This document shows, one piece after another, positions 20,341 to 30,123 of a stretch of DNA of 64,000 nt; within the stretch, counting starts at the first letter, position 1; each line of letters opens with the position of its first letter. Below the pieces are notes generated by a model, which ran no database searches, was not told the origin of the DNA, and saw only the letters and a list, made by a program, of their open reading frames with translations. A program made the translations under genes and the position numbers. The stretch lies in the NCBI RefSeq assembly GCF_011388215.1, contig NZ_CP049989.1, positions 1,302,001-1,366,000 on the forward strand, written 5' to 3'. The stretch is from Hydrogenophaga crocea. Lineage in GTDB: Bacteria > Pseudomonadota > Gammaproteobacteria > Burkholderiales > Burkholderiaceae_C.

Positions 20341-22106
20341 GGTGCGGGCTCCTGCGGGGCGCCGGACACGTAGCGGCCCGGTGCGGGGATGGTGTGGCCG
20401 CGCACGCGCAGACCGGTCACCGGCCGCGCCTTCACGCGGCGAGACGATTGCTGGGCGAGCCATTGGCACCAGTGCGGCCACCACGAACCCGCGTGGACCT
20501 GTGCGTGTGCGAACCAGAGCAGGGGCTTCGCAGGCGCTTCACGTGGCGCCCAGGCGCCCGTGCGGTAGGCGGCCTCGGGGCTGGCCAGCGGGCCGTCGGG
20601 CGGGTTCACGATGCCCACGTTGTGCCCGCCGGCGCACAGCACGAAGGTGGCCGGTGCGCGTGCGATGCGCAGCAGCTGGTAGACCGATGTCCAGGGCGAG
20701 ACATGGTCGCGCTCGGTGGCCAGCAGGTACAGCGGCACGCGGATCGCCTCCAGGTTCACCGGCTCGCCGTGGAACCGGTAGCGGCCATCGGCCAGATCGT
20801 TCTGCAGGTACAGCCGGCGCAGGTACTCGCTGTGCATGCGAGCGGGCAGGCGGGTGGCGTCGGCGTTCCAGGCGCGCAGTGGCGTCACCGGTGTGCGCGC
20901 GCCCATCAGGTACTCATGCACCAGCTTGGACCAGACCAGATCCCTGGAGTTGATGAGCTGGAAGGCGCCGGCCATGCGCTGACCATCGAGGTAACCATGC
21001 TCGGCCATGATGTCTTCGAGAAAGGCGATCTGGCTTTCGTCGATGAACAGACCCAGCTCGCCGGGTTCCTGGAAGTCCACCTGCGCGGCCAGCAGCGACA
21101 CGCTGCGCAGGGTCGCGTCGCCACGCGCGCCCAGCCATGCGGCGGCCATGGCCAGCAGCGTGCCCCCGAGGCAATAGCCCATGGCGTTCACGCCCGCGCC
21201 CGGGCAACGCTTGCGCACGGCCGCCAGTGCGTCGAGCACGCCGAACTGCAGGTAGTCGTCCAGACCGAGGTCGGCGTCCGCACTGCCCGGGTTGCGCCAG
21301 GACAGCATGAACACCGTGTGGCCCTGCGCCACGAGGTGGCGCACCAGCGAATCCTGCGGCGTGAGGTCCAGGATGTAGAACTTCATGATCCACGAGGGCA
21401 CCACCAGCACCGGCTCGCGCCAGACCGTGGGCGTGGCCGGCTCGTACTGGATCAACTCGACCAGGTGGTTGCGCATCACCACCTGGCCCGGCGTGAGTGC
21501 GAGCGTCTTGCCCGGCTCGAAGGCCTGCAGGCCGCGTGCCCGGCCGCCCGCGCCCAGGGCCATGGCGTCGCGCGCCCAGTTCGCCGCGCCTTTGGCCAGG
21601 TTGGCGCCGCCGGTGCGAAGCGTCTCCTGCAACACCTGCGGGTTGAGCAGCGGCACATTCGAAGGCGAGAGCATGTCCAGCCATTGGCGCGCCACGAAGG
21701 CCGTCACCTCTTCGTGGTGGCGCGACACGCCGCGCACCCCGTGCGTGGCCTCGTCCCACCACTGCTGCTGCAACAGAAAGGCCTGGGCGAGTGCGTTGTA
21801 GGGGAACCGTTGCCATTCGGGCCGGGCGAAGCGCTTGTCTTGCGGCGCTGGTGTCACGCAGCCCTCGCAGGGGCCCTGTGCGGCGCGGGCCAGGTAGTGC
21901 AGCCAGGCCTGCCACTTGTGCAGGGCGCTGGCCGCCAGTTGCGACTGCCGCGCGGGCGAAACGAGCAGGTGCAGCCACCAGTCCGTCTGCGCTTGCGCGA
22001 GCGAGGCCGGTGACAGGCCGTTCGCGAAGCGGGCAATGCCGACCTTCAGGGGCAGGTCGATCGCGGATGGGCCGTGCGACGGGTCGGCGTGCGGGGGGCT
22101 GCGCAT
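20337..22106 (-). CDS. phaC: Poly(3-hydroxyalkanoate) synthase (PhaC)
   Basis: This 589-residue class I-like synthase polymerises 3-hydroxyacyl-CoA on storage granules. The lipase-like box GYCLGG has Cys312, and Asp467 (ERDHVSPW) and His495 (GGHNVGIV) complete the triad. The N-terminal PhaC domain is at about 70-240. Start ATG 22106 is the first in frame after the divergent promoter region; its ribosome site is weak. It is translationally coupled to the acyl-CoA synthetase fusion. A phasin gene 3.3 kb away supports granule formation. Such island copies are often additional to a main phaCAB locus. Confidence 0.93.
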   Translation of the reverse strand: MRSPPHADPSHGPSAIDLPLKVGIARFANGLSPASLAQAQTDWWLHLLVSPARQSQLAASALHKWQAWLHYLARAAQGPCEGCVTPAPQDKRFARPEWQRFPYNALAQAFLLQQQWWDEATHGVRGVSRHHEEVTAFVARQWLDMLSPSNVPLLNPQVLQETLRTGGANLAKGAANWARDAMALGAGGRARGLQAFEPGKTLALTPGQVVMRNHLVELIQYEPATPTVWREPVLVVPSWIMKFYILDLTPQDSLVRHLVAQGHTVFMLSWRNPGSADADLGLDDYLQFGVLDALAAVRKRCPGAGVNAMGYCLGGTLLAMAAAWLGARGDATLRSVSLLAAQVDFQEPGELGLFIDESQIAFLEDIMAEHGYLDGQRMAGAFQLINSRDLVWSKLVHEYLMGARTPVTPLRAWNADATRLPARMHSEYLRRLYLQNDLADGRYRFHGEPVNLEAIRVPLYLLATERDHVSPWTSVYQLLRIARAPATFVLCAGGHNVGIVNPPDGPLASPEAAYRTGAWAPREAPAKPLLWFAHAQVHAGSWWPHWCQWLAQQSSRRVKARPVTGLRVRGHTIPAPGRYVSGAPQEPAP

Positions 22107-22139
22107 GCTTTCATCATGGCCCGCTGGGCGCCGCGGCCC

Positions 22140-22153
22140 TTGCGCTACATCAA
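22140..22153 (+). promoter_or_regulatory. FNR/Anr-like box between phaC and adh
   Basis: TTGCG-CTAC-ATCAA lies in the divergent 99-base gap. Placed at -41.5 for phaC it would start transcription on the phaC ATG, so it fits adh better: a TAGCAT at 22194-22199 would give a leaderless adh transcript with the box at about -60, a class I position. It may act on both genes. Confidence 0.6.
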
Positions 22154-22205
22154 GGGCCGCCTGGATTGCCCTCGGATCCCGCGCTCGCGGCCGTAGCATG
22201 GGCCC

Positions 22206-23210
22206 ATGAGCACGCCGTCCATGCTGGCCATGGCCATCGATGTCGCCACACGGCGGCTGGTGCCGCTGCAGCGGCCCAGGCCCCGACCCGGCCCGCGCGA
22301 GGTGCTGGTGCGCGTGCGGGCCTGCGGCGTGTGCCGCACCGATCTGCACATCATCGATGGCGAGCTGCCGCGGCGCGAGCCCGCCGCGGTGCCTGGCCAC
22401 GAGGTGGTGGGTGAGGTGGTGGCGCTGGGTGAGGGCGCCCGGCTGTTCGCGGCGGGCCAGCGCGTGGGCATCGGCTGGCTGGGGCGCAGCTGCGGCGTCT
22501 GCCCGTTCTGCGCCACGGCGCGCGAGAACCTCTGCGACGCGCCCCTGTTCACCGGCTATGACCGCGACGGCGGCTACGCTGCGTACTGCGCGGCCGACGA
22601 GCGCTTCTGCTTCGCGCTGCCAGACGGCGTGGACGATCTGCATGCCGCGCCGCTGCTGTGCGCGGGGCTGATCGGATTTCGCAGCTGGCGCCTCGCCGGG
22701 GGGCGCCGGCCGAAGCGGCTGGGCCTCTGGGGCTTCGGGGCCGCGGCGCACATCGTGTGCCAGCTCGCGGTGGCGCAGGGTCAGCAGGTCTATGCCTTCA
22801 CGCGCCCTGGCGACGCGGCTGCCCAGGCCTTCGCGCGCGCGCTCGGCGCGAGCTGGGCCGGTGCCAGCACCGAGGCGCCCGCGGGCGCACTGGACGCCTC
22901 GGTGATCTTCGCCCCCGAGGGCGCCCTGGTGCCCGCCGCGCTCGCGGCCACGCGAAAGGGCGGGGTCGTGGTCTGCGGCGGCATCCACATGAGCGCCATT
23001 CCCGCCTTCGACTACCGGCTGCTGTGGGGCGAGCGCGAACTGCGCTCGGTGGCCAACCTCACGCGCGCCGATGGCGAGGCCTTCTTCCAGTTGCTGCGCG
23101 AGGTGCCGGTGCACAGCCAGGTGCAGCCCTTCGCGCTGCCTGACGCGAACGCGGCGTTGCAGGCGCTGCGCGAGGGGCGGTTGCAGGGCGCGGCGGTGCT
23201 GGTGCCCTGA
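22206..23210 (+). CDS. Zinc-dependent alcohol dehydrogenase (AdhA-like)
   Basis: This 334-residue medium-chain dehydrogenase should interconvert alcohols and aldehydes with NAD(H). Catalytic zinc ligands Cys40 and His65-Glu66 (GHE) are present, the structural-zinc loop has four Cys (CGVCPFCATARENLC), and the Rossmann motif GFGAAA is near residue 179. It resembles the AdhA-type enzymes seen in anaerobic-stress loci, where ethanol formation disposes of reductant. It is divergent from phaC. I keep the first ATG; Met6 or Met9 are alternatives. Confidence 0.9.
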   Translation: MSTPSMLAMAIDVATRRLVPLQRPRPRPGPREVLVRVRACGVCRTDLHIIDGELPRREPAAVPGHEVVGEVVALGEGARLFAAGQRVGIGWLGRSCGVCPFCATARENLCDAPLFTGYDRDGGYAAYCAADERFCFALPDGVDDLHAAPLLCAGLIGFRSWRLAGGRRPKRLGLWGFGAAAHIVCQLAVAQGQQVYAFTRPGDAAAQAFARALGASWAGASTEAPAGALDASVIFAPEGALVPAALAATRKGGVVVCGGIHMSAIPAFDYRLLWGERELRSVANLTRADGEAFFQLLREVPVHSQVQPFALPDANAALQALREGRLQGAAVLVP

Positions 23211-23231
23211 GCGGGCTTCGCATCGCCGCTC

Positions 23232-23245
23232 TTGCGCCAGATCAA
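23232..23245 (+). promoter_or_regulatory. FNR/Anr-like box upstream of hsp20
   Basis: TTGCG-CCAG-ATCAA is centred 85.5 bases before the Hsp20 ATG. A weak -10 (CACCAT, 23267-23272) is in the class II position, with a predicted start near 23280. Confidence 0.65.
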
Positions 23246-23323
23246 GTTGCGCGGCCGCGCCAATGCCACCATTGAAGCCGTGCGCCGGCCGCACCCGTTC
23301 AACCGCCAGATGAGGACACCACC

Positions 23324-23755
23324 ATGAGCAACCTGCGACTGCTGGACCCGACGTTCAGCGATGCTTTCGACAACGCCTTTCGCCGCCTCTTTGCACCCAT
23401 GGCCTTCGACGCCGAGCCCGCGCCCCTGCTCAAGATGCGCGTGGACGTGACCGAGAACGACCAGGCCTATGAGCTCAAGGCCGACATTCCCGGCGTCAGG
23501 AAAGACGACATCAACGTGCGCATCGACGGCAACGTGGTGCAGATCGACGCCGAGGCGCACAGCGAGAAGGAGACCAGGGGCAACGGCGACAAGGTGCTGC
23601 GCAGCGAGCGCTACCAGGGCAGCATCTCGCGCAGCTTCAGCCTGGCCTGCGACATCGACCAGGCCAGGGTGGACGCGCGCTACGCCGACGGCGTGCTGTC
23701 GCTCACCCTGCCCAAGAAGACCACCACGGGCGCGCGCAAGATCACGATCCAGTGA
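23324..23755 (+). CDS. Hsp20 / alpha-crystallin small heat-shock protein
   Basis: This 143-residue holdase binds unfolding proteins without ATP. The alpha-crystallin domain spans about residues 38-138, with the A-x-x-x-n-G-v-L signature (ARYADGVLSLTLPK), and ends with the I-x-I motif (ITI) that docks subunits into oligomers. No sigma-32 promoter or thermosensor is obvious; the FNR-like box upstream suggests oxygen control instead. Its stop overlaps the GTG of the following gene. Confidence 0.93.
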   Translation: MSNLRLLDPTFSDAFDNAFRRLFAPMAFDAEPAPLLKMRVDVTENDQAYELKADIPGVRKDDINVRIDGNVVQIDAEAHSEKETRGNGDKVLRSERYQGSISRSFSLACDIDQARVDARYADGVLSLTLPKKTTTGARKITIQ

Positions 23756-25269
23756 GCGCGGACCGCGCCGACCCGTGTGAACCGCCGGCGGACGGGGGCG
23801 CGCTCGCGCGCGCGCTGGCCGCTCGCCTGGGCGCCACGCTCATCGAGACGCACATCTCCTGGGTGCTGCTCGCGGGCGAGCATGCTTTCAAGCTCAAGAA
23901 GCCGCTGCGCCTGCCTTTCGTCGACTACGGCACGCTGGCGGCGCGTCGGCACTGCTGCGAGCAGGAGCTGAGGCTCAACCGCCGCCTCGCGCCCTCGCTG
24001 TACCTGGACGTGGTGGCGATCACGGGCCCGTGCGAGGCGCCCGTGATCGGGGGCGAGGGGCCCGCCATCGAGTACGCGGTGCGCATGCGCCGCTTCCCCG
24101 AGGGCGCGCTGTTCAGCGAACGCCTGGCTGCGCAGCGGCTCGGCGAGGCCGAGATCGATGCCTGTGCGGCCCTGCTGGCGCGCTTTCACCGCCAGGCGCC
24201 GGTGGCGCGCGCGGACAGCGGCTTCGTCAGCGCAGCGCACCGCGCCGCGCTGGCGTCGGCCGCGCTCGAGGGCGCCGCGCCGCTGGCATCGGCCGAAGAA
24301 GCGGGCTGGCTCGCGCGCTGGTTGCGCGGGCAGGCGCAGCGGCTCGCGCCGCACTGGGCCGAACGGCTGGCCGGCGGCCACGTGCGCGAATGCCATGGCG
24401 ACCTGCACCTGGCCAACCTGATCGTGGTGGCGGGCGAGGTGAGCGCCTTCGACGGCATCGAGTTCGATCCGGCGCTGCGCTGGATCGACGTGATCGACGA
24501 CATCGCCTTTCCCGTGATGGACCTGCACGCCCAGGGCCGCGGCGACCTGGCGTTTCGCCTGCTCAACGCCTGGCTCGACGCGAGCGGCGAGCACGCGGGC
24601 CTGCCGGGCCTGCGCCACGCCCTGGTGTACCGCGCGCTGGTGCGCGCGCAGGTGGAGCGGCTGCGCGGGTGCAACGGCCCGGCGCGCCGCTACCTCGACG
24701 CCGCGCTGCGCTGGGCGCGCCACGCGCCGCCCTGGCTCGCCCTCATGCACGGCCTGCCGGGCTCTGGAAAAAGCTTTGTCTCGCAACAGGTGTTGCAGGC
24801 GCAGGGCGCCATCCGCCTGCGCTCGGACGTCGAGCGCAAGCGCCTCTTCGGCCTGCAGGCGACCGAAGACTCGCGCGCCAGCGGGCTGGACATCTATGGC
24901 GGCGAGGCCACGCGCCGCACCTACGACCGGCTGTTCGCGCTCGCGGGCGCGGCGCTCGGCGCCGGCTGGCCGGTGATCCTGGACGCGGCTTTCCTGCGCC
25001 GGCACGAACGCGAAGCCGCCGCCGCGCTCGCGCGCCAGGCCCATGCGCCCTGGCGCATCGTGCATTGCGAGGCGGCGCCCGAGGTGCTGCGTGCGCGGCT
25101 GCGCGCGCGCCGCGGCGATGCCTCGGAGGCCGACGAGGGCACGCTGCGCGTGCTGCAGGCCGCGCAGGAGCCGCTGACCCCGCAGGAGTGGCTCAGGACC
25201 GAGGTCGTGCCGCTCGCGATGGGCCTGGGCGCGGCGGCGCCCGGCGCCCCGGTGGCAAGCGCCACATGA
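23752..25269 (+). CDS. Aminoglycoside-phosphotransferase-like / P-loop kinase fusion
   Basis: This 505-residue protein joins an APH-like kinase domain (about 10-300, with catalytic CHGDLHLANL, Asp217) to a C-terminal P-loop kinase domain (Walker A GLPGSGKS at 334-341). The same two-domain architecture (COG2187 plus COG0645) is widespread in stress and Usp clusters and has no known substrate; antibiotic resistance is not implied. The GTG start at 23752 overlaps the hsp20 stop (GTGA), so the two are probably co-translated. Confidence 0.85.
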   Translation: MSADRADPCEPPADGGALARALAARLGATLIETHISWVLLAGEHAFKLKKPLRLPFVDYGTLAARRHCCEQELRLNRRLAPSLYLDVVAITGPCEAPVIGGEGPAIEYAVRMRRFPEGALFSERLAAQRLGEAEIDACAALLARFHRQAPVARADSGFVSAAHRAALASAALEGAAPLASAEEAGWLARWLRGQAQRLAPHWAERLAGGHVRECHGDLHLANLIVVAGEVSAFDGIEFDPALRWIDVIDDIAFPVMDLHAQGRGDLAFRLLNAWLDASGEHAGLPGLRHALVYRALVRAQVERLRGCNGPARRYLDAALRWARHAPPWLALMHGLPGSGKSFVSQQVLQAQGAIRLRSDVERKRLFGLQATEDSRASGLDIYGGEATRRTYDRLFALAGAALGAGWPVILDAAFLRRHEREAAAALARQAHAPWRIVHCEAAPEVLRARLRARRGDASEADEGTLRVLQAAQEPLTPQEWLRTEVVPLAMGLGAAAPGAPVASAT

Positions 25270-25272
25270 CAT

Positions 25273-25314
25273 TTGCGTCACGTCAAGTCGGCAGCCCCCC
25301 AGGCGTCCTACATT
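25273..25314 (+). promoter_or_regulatory. FNR/Anr-like box and -10 element of the phasin gene
   Basis: TTGCG-TCAC-GTCAA at 25273-25286 is followed by TACATT (4 of 6) at 25309-25314, 29.5 bases from the box centre, the spacing of a class II FNR promoter. The predicted start is near 25321, leaving a leader of about 53 bases. Confidence 0.65.
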
Positions 25315-25373
25315 GCCCGTCCGGTGACGTCGACCGACACGCACCAGCGACCCCGCTTTCAAAGGAGAAGGCC

Positions 25374-25847
25374 ATGGCCACCAAACGCAACCACTCCCCT
25401 GCGGCATCTGCCGTGCCAACGCCCGAGGCCGCCTGGAGCGCCGCGAGCGAGCTTCCGCGCCAGCAAATGAGCCTGGCGACCGAGAGCGCCTGCGCGGTGT
25501 TCCGCGGCTTCGAGGCGATGCGCAAGATCCAGGAGCGTGCGGCCCACGACGCCCTGAGGCACCACGCGCAGGCGGCCGAGCGGCTCCGGCAGACCAGCGA
25601 GCCCGCGCAACTGATCGAGATCCAGGCCGACCTGATGCGCTTCGATGCCGAGGGCGCGACGCAGTACTGGCAACTCCTGGGCGCTGCGGCCTTGGACATG
25701 CAGCGCGAGCTCATGGGCTGCTACACGCAACTGATCGACAACGGCGCGCTGCAGCGGCTCACTTCGGCCATGGACAGCTTCAACGGCATGGCCAACGGGC
25801 TCGGTGTGCTGCAAGCCGGCGCGCCGGCACGCGAGCGGGCGACCTGA
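25374..25847 (+). CDS. Phasin-family protein
   Basis: This is a 157-residue, mostly helical protein with a phasin_2-type core (about 30-140) lacking a signal peptide. Phasins coat PHA granules and regulate their size. ATG 25374 has AAAGGAGAAG upstream. It is close to phaC and has its own FNR-like box, so granule coat and polymer synthase are probably induced together. Confidence 0.85.
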   Translation: MATKRNHSPAASAVPTPEAAWSAASELPRQQMSLATESACAVFRGFEAMRKIQERAAHDALRHHAQAAERLRQTSEPAQLIEIQADLMRFDAEGATQYWQLLGAAALDMQRELMGCYTQLIDNGALQRLTSAMDSFNGMANGLGVLQAGAPARERAT

Positions 25848-25873
25848 AACCTGTGGGCGCGCGCCGGGCCGGG

Positions 25874-26437
25874 TCAGCCCCGCCGCGCGCCGGCCAGCAG
25901 CCACACGGCCGCCACGAGCAGGCCGTAGCCGTGCACCTGCTCGATCACCGGCCCGCCGATCAGCGCGGCCTCCATGGCCGGCACGCCGGACAGCAACTGC
26001 CAGCCCACGCGCACCGCGAGGTACAGCAGCGCGGCCCAGGCCAGCCAGCGCCCCTCGCGCGCCTGTGGCCACAGCACCAACAGCACAAGGCCGTAGAGCA
26101 CGCCCGACAGGCCCACGTAGTCGGCCACCTCGGGGTCGAACACCAGCAGCATGAGCGAGATCGCCGCGGCCAGCGCGGGGATGCTGCGCGACAGCGCGCG
26201 CAGCGACAACGGCGCGCGCGCGAGCAGGCTCACGAGCGTGAGCGCGAAGGCATTGAGCGCCCAGTGGGCCCAGCCGAGGTGGATCAGGTGACCCGTGACC
26301 AGGCGCCAGAGCTCGCCGTGCAGCACCGCGGTGCGTTCGTAGCGCAAGGCCAGGTGCGCGGCCGGCGGCAGCGCCTGCAGCGCGGCGAAGAAGGCGAGGG
26401 CGGCCAGCGTCGGCCACCAGGCTTTGAGGGCGTTCAG
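25874..26437 (-). CDS. rrtA: Rhombosortase (rhomboid-family protease)
   Basis: This 187-residue membrane protein has about five or six membrane segments, the [20 protein letters not shown] pattern, catalytic Ser in GLSG (about residue 110) and a late His (VHGYGLL). These fit rhombosortase, which cleaves GlyGly-CTERM proteins at the cell surface. No ATG, GTG or TTG lies in frame before the first membrane segment; the only reasonable start is CTG 26437, which overlaps the stop of the upstream ATPase gene (CTGA). No GlyGly-CTERM substrate is visible in the window. Confidence 0.78.
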   Translation of the reverse strand: MNALKAWWPTLAALAFFAALQALPPAAHLALRYERTAVLHGELWRLVTGHLIHLGWAHWALNAFALTLVSLLARAPLSLRALSRSIPALAAAISLMLLVFDPEVADYVGLSGVLYGLVLLVLWPQAREGRWLAWAALLYLAVRVGWQLLSGVPAMEAALIGGPVIEQVHGYGLLVAAVWLLAGARRG

Positions 26438-27987
26438 CGTTTGCCGCCCAGCAGGCCGCCCAGCACGCCGCGCAGAATCTGGCGGCCCAGGCCGCTGGCC
26501 ACGGTGCGCGCCGCCGTCTTGGCCATGGTCTGCACCAGGCCGTCGTACTGGCCGCCGCGGGGGCCGGTGCGGCCGAACAGCACTTCGTTGATGACGCTCT
26601 TTTCGGCGGCGGCCGGCGCATTCTGGGCCGCGCCCGGGATGCGCGGGGTCTTGGCCGCGGGCCTGTCGTCGGCCGTGTCGGCCGTGGGCGCCGCGCCGGC
26701 CTGGCCGCGCTGGGCCGCATGGGCCTGGAACATCTCGTAGGCGCTTTCGCGGTCCACGGTCTTTTCGTAGGTGCCCGCGACCAGCGAGCCCTCGATGAGC
26801 GCGCGGCGCTGCTCGGGCGTGATCGGCCCGATCTGGCTGCCCGGGGGCAGCACGTAGACGCGCTCGGTCTCGCTCGGGCGGCCCTTGGCGTCGAGAAAGC
26901 TCACCAGCGCCTCGCCCACGGCGAGCTCGGTGATCGCGGCCTCGATGTCCAGGCCGGCCTTGGGACGCATGGTCTGCGCGGTGCTCTTCACCGCCTTCTG
27001 GTCGCGCGGCGTGAAGGCGCGCAGCGCGTGCTGCACGCGGTTGCCGAGCTGGCCCAGCACGCTGTCGGGGATGTCCAGCGGGTTCTGGGTCACGAAGTAC
27101 ACGCCCACGCCCTTGGAGCGCACCAGGCGCACCACGAGCTCGATGCGCTCCACCAGCACCTTGGGCGCTTCGTTGAACAGCAGGTGGGCTTCGTCGAAGA
27201 AGAAGACCAGCTTGGGCTTGTCGGGGTCGCCGATCTCGGGCAGCGTCTCGAACAGCTCCGAGAGCATCCACAGCAGGAAGGTGGCGTACAGGCGCGGCGC
27301 GTTGAGCAGCTTGTCGGCCGCGAGGATGTTGATCACGCCCTTGCCGTCCACGGTCTGCATGAAGTCGGCAATGTCGAGCATGGGTTCGCCGAAGAACTTG
27401 TCGCCGCCTTGTTCTTCGACCTGCATCAGCCCGCGCTGGATGGCGCCGATCGAGGCCGCGCTGATGTTGCCGTACTCGGTGGTGAACTGCTTGGCGTTGT
27501 CGCCCACGTGCTGCAGCATGGCCCGCAGGTCTTTCATGTCGAGCAGCAGCAGGCCGTTGTCGTCGGCGATCTTGAAGATCAGGTTGAGCACGCCGGTCTG
27601 CGTGTCGTTGAGGTTGAGCATGCGCGCGAGCAGCAGCGGGCCCATGTCGCTGATGGTGGCGCGCACCGGGTGGCCCTGCTGGCCGAACACGTCCCACAGC
27701 GTGGTGGGGCATTCGGTGGGCTGGGGCAGGGCCAGGCCGCGGTCGGCCAGCACGGCCGCCATCTTTTCGCCGATGCGGCCGGTCTGGCTGATGCCGGTTA
27801 GGTCGCCCTTCACGTCGGCCATGAACACCGGCACGCCGATGCGCGAAAACCCCTCGGCAAGGGCCTGCAGCGTGACGGTCTTGCCGGTGCCGGTGGCCCC
27901 GGTGATGAGGCCGTGCCGGTTGGCCAGGCCGGGCAGCAGCAGGCATTGGGCGGTGGCGTTCTGGGCGATCAGCAGCGGTTCGGCCAT
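26434..27987 (-). CDS. HerA/DUF853-type ATP-binding protein
   Basis: This is a 517-residue cytoplasmic P-loop ATPase of the FtsK-HerA group, DUF853 family (YjgR-like). Walker A is GATGTGKT near residue 30, Walker B is [12 protein letters not shown] near 258, and a flexible linker (about 415-455) precedes a C-terminal region rich in Gly. Function in DNA processing is suspected for the family but unproved. ATG 27987 directly precedes the nucleotide-binding domain. It ends in overlap with the rhombosortase gene. Confidence 0.88.
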   Translation of the reverse strand: MAEPLLIAQNATAQCLLLPGLANRHGLITGATGTGKTVTLQALAEGFSRIGVPVFMADVKGDLTGISQTGRIGEKMAAVLADRGLALPQPTECPTTLWDVFGQQGHPVRATISDMGPLLLARMLNLNDTQTGVLNLIFKIADDNGLLLLDMKDLRAMLQHVGDNAKQFTTEYGNISAASIGAIQRGLMQVEEQGGDKFFGEPMLDIADFMQTVDGKGVINILAADKLLNAPRLYATFLLWMLSELFETLPEIGDPDKPKLVFFFDEAHLLFNEAPKVLVERIELVVRLVRSKGVGVYFVTQNPLDIPDSVLGQLGNRVQHALRAFTPRDQKAVKSTAQTMRPKAGLDIEAAITELAVGEALVSFLDAKGRPSETERVYVLPPGSQIGPITPEQRRALIEGSLVAGTYEKTVDRESAYEMFQAHAAQRGQAGAAPTADTADDRPAAKTPRIPGAAQNAPAAAEKSVINEVLFGRTGPRGGQYDGLVQTMAKTAARTVASGLGRQILRGVLGGLLGGKR

Positions 27988-28042
27988 GGGAGCGGTCCTG
28001 GGGTGGGGCAAGGCGGCGAAGGGACGGTGTGGGGCGAAATCG

Positions 28043-28048
28043 TAAAAT
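28043..28048 (+). promoter_or_regulatory. -10 element of the yebC operon
   Basis: TAAAAT within CGTAAAATCG lies 46 bases before the yebC ATG. It is 5 of 6 to TATAAT and stands out in GC-rich DNA. No convincing -35 is seen. This would drive the whole yebC-rng run. Confidence 0.5.
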
Positions 28049-28094
28049 CGCGGGCTCATTACACCAAAGCCAGCAGGCATTTCGAGGACTTCCC

Positions 28095-28820
28095 ATGGCC
28101 GGACACAGCAAATGGGCGAACATCCAGCACCGCAAAGGCCGTCAGGACGAAAAGCGCGGCCGCATCTGGACGCGGCTGACGCGTGAAATCATCGTCGCCG
28201 CGCGCAGCGGCGGCGGCGACGTGGCCATGAACCCGCGCCTGCGCCTGGCGATCGAGAAGGCCAAGGCGGCCAACATGCCGGCCGACAACATCAAGCGCAA
28301 CGTCGACAAGGCCACCGGCGCGCTCGACGGCGTGAACTACGAAGAGATCCGCTACGAGGGCTACGGCATCGGCGGTGCGGCCATCATCGTGGACACCATG
28401 ACCGACAACCGCGTGCGCACCGTGGCCGAGGTGCGCCACGCCTTCAGCAAGCACGGCGGCAACCTGGGCACCGACGGGTCGGTGGCCTTCCAGTTCAAGC
28501 ACTGCGGCCAGCTCGTGTTCGCGCCCGGCACCTCGGAAGACGCGGTGATGGAAGCGGCGCTCGAGGCCGGTGCCGAAGACGTGATCACCGACGGCGATGG
28601 CGCGATCGAGGTGCTGACCTCACCCGGCGACTTCGAGGCCGTGAAGAACGCGCTCGAGGCCAAGGGGCTCAAGCCCGAGATCGCCGAAGTGACCATGCGC
28701 GCCGAGAACACCATTGCCCTGGCCGGCGACGATGCCGCGCGCATGCAGAAACTGCTCGACGTCCTTGAAGACCTGGACGACGTGCAGAACGTCTTCCACA
28801 ACGCAGAAATTTCGGAATGA
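28095..28820 (+). CDS. yebC: YebC/PmpR/TACO1-family protein
   Basis: This is a 241-residue protein starting [18 protein letters not shown], the family signature. It has the normal three-domain length. Family members are annotated as transcription regulators and have more recently been tied to ribosomes and to translation through polyproline stretches. It begins a plus-strand run of nine genes; its stop overlaps the purD start (ATGA). Confidence 0.96.
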   Translation: MAGHSKWANIQHRKGRQDEKRGRIWTRLTREIIVAARSGGGDVAMNPRLRLAIEKAKAANMPADNIKRNVDKATGALDGVNYEEIRYEGYGIGGAAIIVDTMTDNRVRTVAEVRHAFSKHGGNLGTDGSVAFQFKHCGQLVFAPGTSEDAVMEAALEAGAEDVITDGDGAIEVLTSPGDFEAVKNALEAKGLKPEIAEVTMRAENTIALAGDDAARMQKLLDVLEDLDDVQNVFHNAEISE

Positions 28821-30091
28821 AAGTCCTGGTGATCGGCGGCGGCGGCCGCGAGCATGCGCTGGCCTGGCGCCTCAAACAGTCCGAGGGGGTGGAGCAGGTC
28901 TTCGTGGCCCCCGGCAATGCGGGCACCGCGCGCGATGCGCAGCTCACGAACCTGGCCATCACCGACAAGGTGGCGCTGCGCGAGTGGGTGCAGGCCAACG
29001 GTATCGAACTCACCGTGGTGGGCCCCGAGGCGCCGCTGGCCGCGGGCGTGGTCGACGAGTTCCGGGCCCATGGCCTGGCCATCTTCGGCCCCACGCAGAA
29101 GGCCGCGCAGCTGGAGAGCTCCAAGGCCTTCAGCAAGGCCTTCATGCAGCGCCACGGCATTCCCACGGCCGAGTACCAGACCTTCACCGACCCGGTGAAG
29201 GCCCATGCCTATGTGGACGCCAAGGGCGCGCCCATCGTGGTCAAGGCCGACGGCCTGGCCGCGGGCAAGGGGGTGGTGGTGGCCATGAGCCTGGCCGAGG
29301 CGCACGAAGCGATCGACTTCATGCTGCTCGACAACAAGCTGGGCGTGGCGCACAACGAGGGCGGCGCGCGCGTGGTGATCGAGGAATTCCTGCAGGGCGA
29401 AGAGGCCAGCTTCATCGTGCTGTGCGACGGCGAACACGCGCTGGCCCTGGCCACCAGCCAGGACCACAAGCGCCTGAAAGACGCCGACCAGGGCCCCAAC
29501 ACCGGCGGCATGGGCGCGTACTCGCCCGCGCCCGTGGTCACGCCCGCGGTGCACCAGCGCGCCATGGACGAGGTGATCCTGCCCACGCTGCGCGGCATGA
29601 AGGCCGACGGCATTCCCTACACCGGCTTCCTGTACGCCGGCCTCATGATCACGCCCGACGGCGCGGTCAAGACGCTGGAGTTCAACTGCCGCATGGGCGA
29701 CCCCGAGACCCAGCCCATCATGATGCGGCTGCGCAGCAACTTCGCCCAGGTGCTGCTGGCCGCCACGCGCGGCGAACTCGATCGCGTGCAACTCGATTGG
29801 GACCCGCGCATCGCGCTCGGCGTCGTCATGGCAGCCGCCGGCTACCCCATGGACCCCCGCAAGGGCGACGCCATCACCGGCCTGCCGGCCGACGAGGCCG
29901 ACCGCGTGGTGTTCCACGCCGGCACCGCGCTCGACGGCGAGACCGTGCGCGTGTCGGGCGGCCGCGTGCTGTGCGTGACCGCGCTCGCCGACTCGGTGGC
30001 GCAGGCGCGCGAGCGCGCCTACGCGCTGGTGGACACGGTGCGCTTCGACGGCATGCAGTGCCGCCGCGACATCGGTTTCCGCGCGCTCTGA
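28817..30091 (+). CDS. purD: Phosphoribosylamine-glycine ligase
   Basis: This 424-residue cytoplasmic enzyme joins glycine to phosphoribosylamine in purine synthesis with ATP. The N-terminal [11 protein letters not shown] motif (about residues 7-17), the ATP-grasp core and the MGDPETQ motif near 295 are all present. Length is typical. It is coupled to yebC and lies 32 bases before the acyltransferase gene. Confidence 0.97.
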   Translation: MKVLVIGGGGREHALAWRLKQSEGVEQVFVAPGNAGTARDAQLTNLAITDKVALREWVQANGIELTVVGPEAPLAAGVVDEFRAHGLAIFGPTQKAAQLESSKAFSKAFMQRHGIPTAEYQTFTDPVKAHAYVDAKGAPIVVKADGLAAGKGVVVAMSLAEAHEAIDFMLLDNKLGVAHNEGGARVVIEEFLQGEEASFIVLCDGEHALALATSQDHKRLKDADQGPNTGGMGAYSPAPVVTPAVHQRAMDEVILPTLRGMKADGIPYTGFLYAGLMITPDGAVKTLEFNCRMGDPETQPIMMRLRSNFAQVLLAATRGELDRVQLDWDPRIALGVVMAAAGYPMDPRKGDAITGLPADEADRVVFHAGTALDGETVRVSGGRVLCVTALADSVAQARERAYALVDTVRFDGMQCRRDIGFRAL

Positions 30092-30123
30092 GCCTTCATT
30101 CCCTCCGGCCCGGGCATTCCCGT

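Noticed and set aside
23752..25269. Possible aminoglycoside resistance gene because of the APH-like domain
   Set aside because: The APH/P-loop fusion architecture is a common chromosomal family in stress loci and coupled here to hsp20; nothing points to antibiotic modification.
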